Shown in pieces: positions 29,866 to 38,204 of a stretch of 42,495 nucleotides of DNA. The position numbers and the translations under genes were made by a program. The stretch comes from Pseudomonas sp. GM84 (lineage in GTDB: Bacteria; Pseudomonadota; Gammaproteobacteria; Pseudomonadales; Pseudomonadaceae). Position 1 is the stretch's first letter. Each line of letters opens with the position of its first letter. Below the pieces are notes generated by a model. It was not told the origin of the DNA. It ran no database searches and saw only the letters and a list, made by a program, of their open reading frames with translations. Location: NCBI RefSeq assembly GCF_000282535.1, contig NZ_AKJC01000166.1:1-42495 (forward strand), read 5' to 3'.

Positions 29866-31269
29866 TTACAGCTCACGGCGCCAGAACAGTTCATGGCGGC
29901 GCACGGCCTTGCGGAAGAACTCGTTCTCCCCGTAAGGCGACGGCCGCCGCCCGGCCAGCCAGCGCTGCAGCAGGCGACGCAAACGGCGCTTGAACGGTGC
30001 CGGAGGCTGCAGGTCGTGCATCATGCCCAAGGCCATGGCCTTGTCGCGCTGGGTCGGCAGGTCCAGCACCAGCGCGCATGGCGCCCAGGCCTGGTCGGCC
30101 GTCATCTGCGGCGGCAGGGCCACGCCATCACCGCTGTCACCCATCGGCCAGCGGTCGTTGTCATGCAGGTGGTTGGCGTAGCACAGCAGCGTTTGTGGCT
30201 GCCATTCCAGGCCCTGCAAGGCCTCGAGCACGGCTGCCTGGGCGCAGATATGGTCAGGGTGCGGGTCGAGTTGCGGGTGTGGCATGACCAGCACCTCTGG
30301 CCTGGCCAATGTCAGCAGCGCACGGAGGTCGGCCAGCAGGTTGTGCCAGGTCGGCGCACCATCGCTATCGCCCGGCAGCGTGAACGGATTGAACTGACGG
30401 AATGGGCGGATATCGGCCATCTCGGCCTCGCGGGAGGCCGCAGGTACATCCGGCGCGGCCTGCATGGCCGGCAGTTGCAGACAGAAATAGCCCAACTGCA
30501 GGCAACGCGCCTCCGGCACGCCGGCCCAGCGCGGTACGGCAATGCTGTCCCAGGCGCGCAGGCGGCCTTTCAGGCGTGCAGCCTCGGCCTTGCCCAACCC
30601 CATCTGCTGATAGTGCTCGGCCTCGATTTCGCCGGCGGTCAGGGTCACCACCCAAGTCTCGTCAGACTGGCTGTACAAGCCGTAGGCAGCCAGTTCGGCA
30701 TCATCGGCATGCGGGGCGATGACCATCACGCGGCGACGCTGCAACTCGACGCTGGGCGTGATCCACAGACGCGGCTCACCCAATAACCGGCAATGGCGAC
30801 CCCGCACGCGCAACGTACCTGCCTGCAGCGGCGCGGCCAGGCCGGTCAGGTTGAGAAAGCGCACCCCGTCGACGCCACGCTCGAACGTCTGGCGATCGCT
30901 TTGCGAGTCGGCCAGCAGCTGCACGCAAGGATCAAGGAAACGCCCCAGCCACCCGCTTTTCACCCGCATTTCGAGAATCAGTGTTTCATTCCCTTGCAGC
31001 AGGGCGTCGGCCTTGAGCTGCCCGTCACGCCAGCTGACCGCGCCTTCACGGGTCTGCTCGCCAAAGCGATAGGCGTAGTCTTCATTCGGCGCATAGAACA
31101 GGTGATCGGCGAACCAAGCCTCATGCGCGGCCCAGAGCAACGGCAGCAGCAACAGCGGCAGCCACCACCAGGCAAATACCCCGAGGCAGACCAGTGCGAC
31201 CAGACCCGCAAGCAGGCCCAGGCGCTTGTTGCGCCGGTGGCGCTTGAGCAACTGCTGCTTGCGACTCAC
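29866..31269 (-). CDS. dnpA: Membrane-anchored PIG-L family de-N-acetylase (DnpA-like)
   Basis: The 467-residue protein has a positively charged N-terminus, then hydrophobic segments (LLAGLVALVCLGVFAWWW and LPLLLLPLLWAA), a beta-rich middle, and a C-terminal PIG-L domain. The zinc/catalytic motif is VIAPHADDAELAAYG, a variant of AHPDDE; HPDH occurs later (LDPHPDHICAQA). PIG-L enzymes remove N-acetyl groups from sugars such as GlcNAc. The start is taken as GTG 31269, whose GTGA overlaps the stop of the mig-14-like gene; an ATG at 31299 is also possible. In P. aeruginosa the corresponding gene (dnpA, PA5002) affects fluoroquinolone tolerance. The substrate is inferred to be an LPS core or glycan intermediate. 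Confidence 0.8.
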   Translation of the reverse strand: MSRKQQLLKRHRRNKRLGLLAGLVALVCLGVFAWWWLPLLLLPLLWAAHEAWFADHLFYAPNEDYAYRFGEQTREGAVSWRDGQLKADALLQGNETLILEMRVKSGWLGRFLDPCVQLLADSQSDRQTFERGVDGVRFLNLTGLAAPLQAGTLRVRGRHCRLLGEPRLWITPSVELQRRRVMVIAPHADDAELAAYGLYSQSDETWVVTLTAGEIEAEHYQQMGLGKAEAARLKGRLRAWDSIAVPRWAGVPEARCLQLGYFCLQLPAMQAAPDVPAASREAEMADIRPFRQFNPFTLPGDSDGAPTWHNLLADLRALLTLARPEVLVMPHPQLDPHPDHICAQAAVLEALQGLEWQPQTLLCYANHLHDNDRWPMGDSGDGVALPPQMTADQAWAPCALVLDLPTQRDKAMALGMMHDLQPPAPFKRRLRRLLQRWLAGRRPSPYGENEFFRKAVRRHELFWRREL

Positions 31270-32162
31270 GCCTGGAACACCGGCACAGGGTTGCACCAAC
31301 GGTCCTTGTACTCGCGATCGGCACGACCGAACGAGAACCGCAGCGGCTTGTTGCGCGCGCGGGCGTCCTCCCAGGCAGCCTGGGTATTGAGGAAGCTCAG
31401 CACGCTGCCGGGGCTGAAGGCTTTGGTTTCAGGGTCGACGCCGCCGTTGACGTATTCGACGCTGATCCACTCTGGGGCTTCGACCCGATACACCAACTGA
31501 ATGGCGATGGGCTTGTCGTCAAGCAGCAGCACCGAGCCGATCAACAGCTCGCGCAGGCGCTCGAGCACATCGGCCATACGCTCCGCACCGGTAGCGGGGA
31601 AGCCCCAGCGGCGCTGGAACAGGTCGCAGTACATCACTGCGATTTCGCTGCTGCTGAAGTCGCTGATCGGGCGCACCACGCCGCCCGCCTCTTCCAGCAG
31701 GCGCAATTCGCGGCGCTGGTTGTAGCGGAATTTTTTCGACAGGTCTTCGTGCGCCCTGGCCATGGCCAACTGTTCTTTCTGCACCTTGAGGCCGGTGAAG
31801 CGCCCCTGGTTCAGTTCGGACAGGTAGCGCCCGGCATGGCGCAAGGGGGCAGCGGCATCGGCGGCGGCCGGCAGAATGAGTTCGGCATTGCCCAGATCGA
31901 ACAGCCCTTTCTTGCCGGCGCGCTTGAGCACTTCCTTGGACAGTGCCAGATGACGCCCCCAGGCAGGAATGGCAGCCTTCAGTTCACCCGACTGATGCCA
32001 GCCCAGGTAGCGCACGGGGATCTGCGCAAGATCGGCCAGTTGTTCGATCACCAATGGATGCGTCGCGACACTGCCACCAAAGCGCGCCCAGGCTTCGGCA
32101 TAGGCGGCTGCATCGATGACCTGCCAACCGCGTTCGCGGAAGGCCTGAATATGATTGAGCAT
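31266..32162 (-). CDS. mig-14: Mig-14 family GNAT/FemAB-fold protein
   Basis: The 298-residue protein has the fold of acyl/aminoacyl transferases. The C-terminal LRFSFGRADREYKDRWCNP matches the motif near the end of FemAB/BioF2-like enzymes, and YNQRRELRLLEEAGG near residue 155 matches the helical region. Mig-14 in Salmonella and its P. aeruginosa counterpart (PA5003) contribute to polymyxin tolerance. Start ATG 32162 overlaps the wapH stop by one base (TGATG); its stop overlaps the deacetylase start (GTGA). Such tight coupling suggests that the two enzymes act on one LPS sugar. The transferred group is unknown. Confidence 0.82.
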   Translation of the reverse strand: MLNHIQAFRERGWQVIDAAAYAEAWARFGGSVATHPLVIEQLADLAQIPVRYLGWHQSGELKAAIPAWGRHLALSKEVLKRAGKKGLFDLGNAELILPAAADAAAPLRHAGRYLSELNQGRFTGLKVQKEQLAMARAHEDLSKKFRYNQRRELRLLEEAGGVVRPISDFSSSEIAVMYCDLFQRRWGFPATGAERMADVLERLRELLIGSVLLLDDKPIAIQLVYRVEAPEWISVEYVNGGVDPETKAFSPGSVLSFLNTQAAWEDARARNKPLRFSFGRADREYKDRWCNPVPVFQA

Positions 32163-33292
32163 CACGCCTGCGCCACCAACGCGCGAACTTGTGGCAGCTG
32201 CCAGAAGGCCTCGCGTACTGCCTGGTCGGAAAACCGCCGGTGCAGGCGCTGCAGCATGTGCGTGGCACATGCCTCGCGCTGCTGCGCATCCAGCTCGCCC
32301 ATGTGTTTCAGGCCCTGCGCCAACTGCCCGGCATCACCGAGCGGGAACAGCATGCCGACACCCTCGACCACTTCGCGGGCACCGCCGCAGGCAGTGGCCA
32401 GCAGCGGCACGCCAGCGACCATGGCTTCGAGCAGGACCATGCCGAACGGCTCATGGTCGGAGCTCAGGGCGAACACGTCGAACGCCTGGAAGTAGCGCCG
32501 GGCATCGGGCACCTGGCCAAGAAAGTCGACCTGCCCGGCGATGCCCAGCTCTGCGGCCTGCGCCTTGAGCTTGTCTTCCAGACGCCCTTTGCCAAGGATC
32601 GCCAGGCGTGCGCCGGCAGGAAGCGTTGGCAGCGCCTGGGCAAAGCCACGTAGCAAGGTGGCCTGGTCCTTGTCTGGATGCAGGCGGCCGACGTTGCCGA
32701 CGACCCAGGCCTGTGCGTCCAGCCCCAGGGCCTGACGCGCTTCGGCACGAGGCACCAACGCTGCTTGCAGCGCCTCGATGTCGATGCGGTTGTACAGGGT
32801 CTGGATACGTTCGGCGGGCCACTGCGGCAAGCAACGGCGCATGTCGTCACGCACCGCATCGGACACGCCGAGCAGGCTCAACCGTTTGCTGAACAGGTTG
32901 GCGAACAGCCGCCGCCCCTTGCGCTGGTAGTCACCAAAGGCATGGTGCACACCAATGACTGGCAGGTTGGTGCCCAGCAAGGCCACATAGATCGGCTTGA
33001 ACCGGTGAGCGATGCAGAAACTGAAATGGCGCTCGGCCGCGATCCGACGCAGCGCGCGGATGGCACCCAGCTTCAGGCCGCGCACGGCCTTGGAGCTGAA
33101 CTCCAGGAACAGCACCTCGTCCGAGGCGCAGCCGGCCGCGACCTGCGGGTCGCTGGCGCCGGTGAGAAAGACCGTGGTGACCTTGTAGCCACTACCCTGA
33201 AACAGGCTGGCGTATTGACGGGCACAGTCGAGGAACGGCCCGTCATAGCCATGGCAGAACTGCAGGACACGCTGTTCAGAGCGGCTGGTCAT
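32162..33292 (-). CDS. wapH: GT4-family LPS core glycosyltransferase (WapH-like)
   Basis: The 376-residue GT-B enzyme has the GT4 features VVGNVGRLHPDKDQATLLRGF, LAILGKGRLEDKLKAQ and SSDHEPFGMVLLEAMVAGVP (E-x7-E motif). Position between the carbamoyltransferase and mig-14 matches wapH (PA5004), an outer-core glucosyltransferase in P. aeruginosa. The ATG 33292 lies inside the end of the carbamoyltransferase gene (17-bp overlap). The next gene overlaps by one base, so the three are co-translated. The sugar specificity is by analogy only. Confidence 0.8.
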   Translation of the reverse strand: MTSRSEQRVLQFCHGYDGPFLDCARQYASLFQGSGYKVTTVFLTGASDPQVAAGCASDEVLFLEFSSKAVRGLKLGAIRALRRIAAERHFSFCIAHRFKPIYVALLGTNLPVIGVHHAFGDYQRKGRRLFANLFSKRLSLLGVSDAVRDDMRRCLPQWPAERIQTLYNRIDIEALQAALVPRAEARQALGLDAQAWVVGNVGRLHPDKDQATLLRGFAQALPTLPAGARLAILGKGRLEDKLKAQAAELGIAGQVDFLGQVPDARRYFQAFDVFALSSDHEPFGMVLLEAMVAGVPLLATACGGAREVVEGVGMLFPLGDAGQLAQGLKHMGELDAQQREACATHMLQRLHRRFSDQAVREAFWQLPQVRALVAQA

Positions 33293-35033
33293 ACGCGGCT
33301 GCGCCGTCCTTCACGACCAGGATGTCTTCCATGATCAGGTACTGCAGGTCCGAGCCGAAGAACATGTTCAAGGCATCGGTCGGCGAGCAGATCATCGGCT
33401 CGCCACGGCGGTTGAGCGAGGTGTTCAGCGACACGCCGTTGCCGGTCAGGTCTTCCAGCGCCTTCATCATGTCGTAGTAGCGCGGGTTGTACTCGCGCTT
33501 GAGCACCTGGGCACGCGAGGTGCCGTCTTCGTGGACCACTTCGGGCACACGGGTCTTCCACTCTTCAGCCACTTCGAAGGTGAAGGTCATGAACGGCGCC
33601 GGGTGATCGACCTTGATCATCTGCGGGGCGACGGTGTCGAGCATCGACGGGCAGAAAGGTCTCCAGCGCTCGCGGAACTTGATCTGGTGGTTGATGCGGT
33701 CAGCCACGCCTTCAACGCTCGGGCAGCCGATGATCGAACGACCGCCCAGCGCACGCGGGCCGAACTCCATGCGACCCTGGAACCAGGCCACCGGGTTGCC
33801 GTCGACCATGATCTTGGCGATCTGCTGCGGCATGTTGTCGAGCTTGCGCCACTTCGGCTGGTTCGGGTGACGGGCGCAGGCCGCGATCACGTCCTCGTTG
33901 GAGTACGACGGGCCGAGGTAGACGTGTTCCATCTTCTCGACCGGCACGCCACGGGCGTGAGACACGTAGGCCGCGGCACCGACCGCAGTACCGGCGTCGC
34001 CGGAGGCCGGCTGGACGAACAGTTCCTTGACGTCGGAACGGGCGATGATCTTCTGGTTGAGCTTGACGTTCAGCGCGCAGCCGCCGGCGAAGGCCAGCTT
34101 GCCGGTTTCACGCAGGGTATCGCCCAGGTAGTGGTCGATCATCTGCAGGGCCAGCTTCTCGAACAGCGCCTGCATGCTCGCCGCATAGTGAATGTACGGC
34201 TCGTCGGCGATATCGCCTTCGCGCTTGGGGCCCAGCCATTCGATCAGCTTCGGCGAGAAGTAGAAGCCCTTGCCCTTCTCTTTATAGCGGCGCAGGCCAA
34301 TCACGTTGGCGTATTCGGTGTTGATCACCAGTTCGCCGTTCTCGAAGCTGGCCAGACGCGAGAAGTCATATTTGCTGGCATCACCGTAAGGCGCCATGCC
34401 CATGACCTTGAACTCGCCGTCGAGCATTTCGAAGCCGAGGAACTCGGTGATCGCGCCATACAGGCCGCCCAGCGAATCCGGGTCGAAGAACTCTTTGATC
34501 TTGTGGATCTTGCCGTTTTCGCCGTAGCCGAAGAAGGTCGTGGCGTACTCGCCCTTGCCGTCGATGCCGAGGATCGCGGTTTTTTCCTTGAAGCCCGAGC
34601 AGTGGTAAGCACTGGATGCGTGGGCCAGGTGGTGCTCGACCGGCTCGATCTTGACCTTTTTCGGGTCGAAGCCGAGTTGCTCCAGGCACCAGACGATCTT
34701 CTTGCGGTAGCGCTTGTAGCGGCGGTTACCCATCAGGATGGCGTCAAGCGCGCGGTCCGGGGCGTACCAGTAACGCTTGGCATAGTGCCAGCGGGCCTTG
34801 CCGAACAGGCTGATGGGCGCGAACGGGATGGCGACCACGTCGACATCGGACGGTTTGATACCTGCCTGCTCCAGGCAGAACTTCGCCGACTCGTAGGGCA
34901 TGCGGTTCTTCGCATGCTTGTCACGCACGAAGCGCTCTTCTTCGGCGGCGGCAATCAGCTTGCCGTCGATGTACAGGGCCGCGGAAGGGTCATGGCTAAG
35001 GGCGCCGGACAGGCCAAGAATCGTCAATGCCAA
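33276..35033 (-). CDS. wapO: LPS core carbamoyltransferase (WapO-like)
   Basis: The 585-residue protein is of the NodU/TobZ carbamoyltransferase family. The N-terminal Kae1-like domain has GLSGALSHDPSAAL and the metal-binding EHHLAHASSAYH (residues 133-144), then GIDGKGEYATTFFG. The C-terminal domain has FQGRMEFGPRALGGRSI (RALG motif). It transfers carbamoyl from carbamoyl phosphate via carbamoyl-AMP. In P. aeruginosa the positional equivalent WapO (PA5005) puts 7-O-carbamoyl on inner-core heptose. The start appears to be TTG 35033 (AGAGG 8 nt upstream). A perfect TATAAT lies about 70 nt before it. It is the first gene of the seven-gene core operon. Confidence 0.88.
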   Translation of the reverse strand: MALTILGLSGALSHDPSAALYIDGKLIAAAEEERFVRDKHAKNRMPYESAKFCLEQAGIKPSDVDVVAIPFAPISLFGKARWHYAKRYWYAPDRALDAILMGNRRYKRYRKKIVWCLEQLGFDPKKVKIEPVEHHLAHASSAYHCSGFKEKTAILGIDGKGEYATTFFGYGENGKIHKIKEFFDPDSLGGLYGAITEFLGFEMLDGEFKVMGMAPYGDASKYDFSRLASFENGELVINTEYANVIGLRRYKEKGKGFYFSPKLIEWLGPKREGDIADEPYIHYAASMQALFEKLALQMIDHYLGDTLRETGKLAFAGGCALNVKLNQKIIARSDVKELFVQPASGDAGTAVGAAAYVSHARGVPVEKMEHVYLGPSYSNEDVIAACARHPNQPKWRKLDNMPQQIAKIMVDGNPVAWFQGRMEFGPRALGGRSIIGCPSVEGVADRINHQIKFRERWRPFCPSMLDTVAPQMIKVDHPAPFMTFTFEVAEEWKTRVPEVVHEDGTSRAQVLKREYNPRYYDMMKALEDLTGNGVSLNTSLNRRGEPMICSPTDALNMFFGSDLQYLIMEDILVVKDGAAAYDQPL

Positions 35034-35102
35034 GGGTTTAGCCTCTTCATTCGGTAGAGATGCGCCAGCGGCCTCGTAGGCGGGTGGCGGCTAAAGGGCG
35101 AG

Positions 35103-35108
35103 ATTATA
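35103..35108 (-). promoter_or_regulatory. Candidate -10 box of the LPS core operon
   Basis: TATAAT (perfect match) on the minus strand, about 70 nt before the wapO start. The -35 region is weak and runs into the edge of the REP pair at 35128-35220, so an activator or the flanking repeat may matter. Confidence 0.5.
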
Positions 35109-35127
35109 ACGCAAAGAATTCCAACTG

Positions 35128-35220
35128 GCCTTATCGCCGGCAAGCCGGCTCCCACAGGTACGGCGCTACCTCCAGGAGCAGCACCATACCTGTGGGAGCC
35201 GGCTTGCCGGCGACAGGGCC
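35128..35220. repeat. REP pair, class A, upstream of the core operon
   Basis: Inverted copies at 35128-35160 and 35187-35220 share the core GTGGGAGCCGGCTTGCCGG, with matching CCT/AGG and GGTA/TACC flanks. The pair separates rlmJ (stop at 35236) from the wapO promoter. Confidence 0.9.
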
Positions 35221-35235
35221 AGAAGGGACAACCGC

Positions 35236-36072
35236 TTATTCGGCGATCAGCCAGTCCATGCGGTAGCTGCCCGCAGTCTGCGCCAGCTCCTTGGCCAGCC
35301 AGGGCAGCAGCTCCTTGAGCTCCTCCTCCAGCCCCCATGGCGGGTTGGCGATGGCCAGGCCCGAGCCATTGAGGCCCTGCGGGCTGTCCTGGTGATGCAC
35401 ATAGAGCTCGACCCGCAACAGCTTGGGCGCGCCAGTGCTGGTCAGGTCCTGATAGAAGCGGGTCAGCGAGCGCTGATCCTTGATCGGGTACCAGATGGCC
35501 GCGACAGTCTGGCGCATGCGGCCGATCGCCTCTTTCATCGATGTGGTGCAGCGCTTGAGCTCATCCGCCTGTTCGAACGGCGGGTCGATGAGCATGATCG
35601 CGCGCTTCTCCGGCACCGGCAGCAGCGCCCTCGGCACGTGCCAGCCCTCGCCCAGATGGACCACTACGCGTGGATCCTTCTTCATGTTTTCTTTGAGCAG
35701 CGGCCCGTCTTCAGGGTGCTTTTCATTCAGCAACGCGCGGTCTTGCTGGCGCATCAGGCGGCGAGCCAGCTCAGGCGAGCCCGGGTAGTAGCGCAGCTCC
35801 CCATCGGCATTGAGGCGCTTGATGATGCGCAGATAATCGGCAGCCATCGCGGGCAGGTCATCACGATTCCACAGGCGCGCGACACCTTCCAGGTATTCAC
35901 CGGTACGGGTCGCCTGGTCACCTTGCAGGTCGTACAGACCAAGGCCTGCGTGGGTATCGATGTAGGCGAACGGCTGCTCCTTGCGCGACATCAGGGCGAT
36001 GAGGCGGGTCAGCACGATGTGCTTGAGGACGTCGGCGTGGTTGCCGGCGTGGAAGGCGTGACGATAGTTCAT
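35236..36072 (-). CDS. rlmJ: 23S rRNA (adenine-2030-N6)-methyltransferase
   Basis: The 278-residue SAM-dependent methyltransferase modifies A2030 of 23S rRNA. The family start MNYRHAFHAGNHADVLKH is intact, the SAM-binding YIDTHAGLGLYDL lies at residues 37-49, and the DPPF catalytic motif (163-166, in MLIDPPFEQ) is in place. The length equals other RlmJ proteins. The ATG 36072 follows AGGAG. It is a single gene: the next gene to the right is on the opposite strand, 156 bp away, and wapO starts 202 bp to the left after a REP pair. Confidence 0.96.
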   Translation of the reverse strand: MNYRHAFHAGNHADVLKHIVLTRLIALMSRKEQPFAYIDTHAGLGLYDLQGDQATRTGEYLEGVARLWNRDDLPAMAADYLRIIKRLNADGELRYYPGSPELARRLMRQQDRALLNEKHPEDGPLLKENMKKDPRVVVHLGEGWHVPRALLPVPEKRAIMLIDPPFEQADELKRCTTSMKEAIGRMRQTVAAIWYPIKDQRSLTRFYQDLTSTGAPKLLRVELYVHHQDSPQGLNGSGLAIANPPWGLEEELKELLPWLAKELAQTAGSYRMDWLIAE

Positions 36073-36228
36073 GGAAACTCCTGCGGGGGCGACAAGTTTA
36101 CCTTGTCACAGGAGCGGAGTCAGGTGCACCAGCCGATTGGCAGCGCAAAAAGCAGGGGGTAATTCCAGATCCCTTCATTCATTCGCACTGGCGACACTCC
36201 TGCCTCCACCCACTCAGGAGTACCTGCA

Positions 36229-36489
36229 ATGAAAGCTTCCATCAAGCTCGACACTAGCGCTTCCGTCCCTCGCCTCAACGGCACGCTGGGCGTCATCAAC
36301 GCGCCCTACACGGCCGTGGTCGAACTGACCAGGCCAGACGGCAGCACCGACAACATCGTGGTATCCAGCACCGGCAGCGAAGCGTGGGAGATCACCTTGA
36401 ACAACTGCGTACCCGGGAACTACGAAGCCGTGATCCGCCCAAGGGAAGCAGGTGTGTTCGAAGCCACCCGCCTGAACTTCTCGCTGTAA
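36229..36489 (+). CDS. Small orphan protein, 86 residues
   Basis: I do not recognise a family. The product (MKASIKLDTSASVPRLNG to ARLNFSL region) has no signal peptide or membrane helix. It is rich in short beta-strand patterns (VVELTRP, NIVVSSTG, WEITLNN, YEAVIRP, FEATRLNFSL), which suggest a single Ig-like or beta-sandwich domain. AGGAG lies 8 nt before the ATG, so translation is credible, and codon use resembles its neighbours. It stands alone between rlmJ and putP and is followed by a large palindrome. One Cys (TLNNCVPG) may form a disulfide-linked dimer. Function unknown. Confidence 0.65.
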   Translation: MKASIKLDTSASVPRLNGTLGVINAPYTAVVELTRPDGSTDNIVVSSTGSEAWEITLNNCVPGNYEAVIRPREAGVFEATRLNFSL

Positions 36490-36494
36490 CAGCA

Positions 36495-36536
36495 CGGCCT
36501 GCCGCGCGAACCCTGCAGGGCTCGCGCGGCAGGCCG
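36495..36536. repeat. 42-bp near-perfect palindrome between the orphan gene and putP
   Basis: Arms 36495-36509 and 36522-36536 are 15-bp perfect complements (CGGCCTGCCGCGCGA type); one A/C mismatch follows, and the centre CCCTGCAGGG is itself a palindrome. It lies between convergent gene ends (stops at 36489 and 36552) and may be a two-way terminator, but no T-run follows in either direction. Its sequence differs from the REP classes in this window. Confidence 0.85.
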
Positions 36537-36551
36537 AAACGTCTTCAGCGG

Positions 36552-38030
36552 TTACTTGTCGGCGTGATACGCCGCATCAGCCGTTTCAAAACGCTGAACC
36601 ATGCCCTTGGACGGGCTGCCCAGCTTGCTCACCAGCACGATGGCGATACTGGCGAACAGGAAGCCCGGGATGATTTCATACAGGCCCCAGGTATCGATCT
36701 GCTTCCACAGGATCACGGTCAGTGCGCCGACCACGATACCGGCCAGTGCGCCGTTACGGGTCATGCCCTTCCACAGCACCGAAATCAGCACCACCGGACC
36801 GAAGGCGGCACCGAAGCCAGCCCAGGCGTAGGCCACCAGGCCCAGCACGCGGTTTTCCGGGTTTGCGGCCATGGCGATGGCGATCAGGGCCACGGCCAGC
36901 ACCATCAGACGACCGACCCAGACCAGCTCACCCTGGGAAGCATTCTTGCGCAGGAATGCCTTGTAGAAGTCCTCGGTCAGGGCACTGGAACACACCAGCA
37001 ACTGGCAGCTCAGGGTGCTCATTACCGCCGCCAGAATGGCCGACAGCAGCACACCGGCGATCCACGGGTTGAACAGGATCTTCGCCAGCTCGATGAACAC
37101 GCGCTCACGGTTCTCGGTGACCGGGCCCGCCAGCTCAGGGTGCGCAGAGAAGTAGGCGATACCGAAGAAGCCCACCGCACAGGTGCCGGCCAGGCACAGG
37201 ATCATCCAGGTCATGGAGATGCGGCGGGCGTTGGCGATCGACTTCACCGAATCGGCGGCCATGAAGCGCGCCAGGATGTGCGGCTGGCCGAAATAGCCCA
37301 GCCCCCAGCCCATCAACGAGATGATGCCGATGAAGGTCGCGCCCTTGAACATGTCGAAGTTGGCAGGGTTCTGCGCTTCGATGGCAAGGAAGGTGGTGTC
37401 GAAACCGCCGGTGGAGATCAGCACGATGATCGGCGTGAGGATCAGCGCGAAGATCATCAGCGAGGCTTGCACGGTGTCGGTCCAGCTCACCGCCAGGAAA
37501 CCACCGACGAAGGTGTAGGCGATGGTCGCCGCGGCACCCGCCCACAGCGCAGTCTCGTAAGGCATGCCGAAGGTGCTCTCGAACAGACGGGCACCGGCAA
37601 CGATGCCGGAAGCGCAATAGATGGTGAAGAACACCAGGATGACGATGGCCGAGATGATCCGCAGCAGGCCGCTGGTATCTTCGAAGCGGCTGGAGAAGTA
37701 GTCCGGCAGGGTCAGCGCATCGCCGTTGTGCTCGGTCTGCACGCGCAGGCGGCCGGCAACGAACAGCCAGTTGAGGTAGGCACCGACCGTCAGGCCGATG
37801 GCGATCCAGGCTTCGGACAAACCGGAGAAGTAGATAGCGCCCGGCAGACCCATCAGCAGCCAGCCACTCATGTCGGAAGCACCGGCGGAAAGCGCGGTGA
37901 CCACGCTCCCCAGGCTACGCCCGCCCAGGATGTAGTCGGAAAGGTTGTTGGTGGAGCGGTAGGCGGCGAAGCCGATCAGCACCATTGCCGCGATGTAGAT
38001 CACAAAGGTGATCGTTAGTGGATTGCCCAT
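36552..38030 (-). CDS. putP: Sodium/proline symporter
   Basis: The 492-residue member of the sodium:solute symporter family imports proline. It has about 13 hydrophobic helices, including LPGAIYFSGLSEAWIAIGLTVGAYLNWLFVA and GGFLAVSWTDTVQ. The conserved GASDMSGWLLMGLPGA motif binds Na+/proline. The ATG is at 38030. It is divergent from putA across a 357-bp control region with GTTGCA sites, and a TTGCAC/TAGGAT promoter candidate lies about 70-100 nt upstream. PutP feeds proline to PutA. Confidence 0.97.
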   Translation of the reverse strand: MGNPLTITFVIYIAAMVLIGFAAYRSTNNLSDYILGGRSLGSVVTALSAGASDMSGWLLMGLPGAIYFSGLSEAWIAIGLTVGAYLNWLFVAGRLRVQTEHNGDALTLPDYFSSRFEDTSGLLRIISAIVILVFFTIYCASGIVAGARLFESTFGMPYETALWAGAAATIAYTFVGGFLAVSWTDTVQASLMIFALILTPIIVLISTGGFDTTFLAIEAQNPANFDMFKGATFIGIISLMGWGLGYFGQPHILARFMAADSVKSIANARRISMTWMILCLAGTCAVGFFGIAYFSAHPELAGPVTENRERVFIELAKILFNPWIAGVLLSAILAAVMSTLSCQLLVCSSALTEDFYKAFLRKNASQGELVWVGRLMVLAVALIAIAMAANPENRVLGLVAYAWAGFGAAFGPVVLISVLWKGMTRNGALAGIVVGALTVILWKQIDTWGLYEIIPGFLFASIAIVLVSKLGSPSKGMVQRFETADAAYHADK

Positions 38031-38098
38031 GCTTGTGCCCTGGCGTTTGTTTTTATCTCATGCGCAACCGTAATCAGCCGGTTGCACCCAGGCGGCGA

Positions 38099-38128
38099 AT
38101 CCTATGCAACAACCGGAAGCAGGTGCAA
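38099..38128 (-). promoter_or_regulatory. Candidate putP promoter overlapping PutA sites
   Basis: Minus-strand -35 TTGCAC (38128-38123), 18-nt spacer, -10 TAGGAT (38104-38099). One GTTGCA copy overlaps the -35 and a second lies in the spacer, so bound PutA would block RNA polymerase. Confidence 0.45.
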
Positions 38129-38183
38129 CCATTTTTCATTTGCAAGTTGCACCCACCTGTGCGATTTCAGGCAATGTCGATTT

Positions 38184-38204
38184 TTTGCTCAATTTTTGAG
38201 CAAA
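38184..38204. repeat. 21-bp palindrome between putP and putA
   Basis: TTTGCTCAA, three T, TTGAGCAAA: perfect 9-bp arms. It is centred between the two GTTGCA clusters and differs from the GTTGCA motif, so it could be the site of a second regulator (inference). Confidence 0.8.

Noticed and set aside
36384..38018. Long plus-strand frame opposite putP
   Set aside because: It is an antisense shadow of the symporter (repetitive Asp/Gln/His/Gly composition, no start signal).
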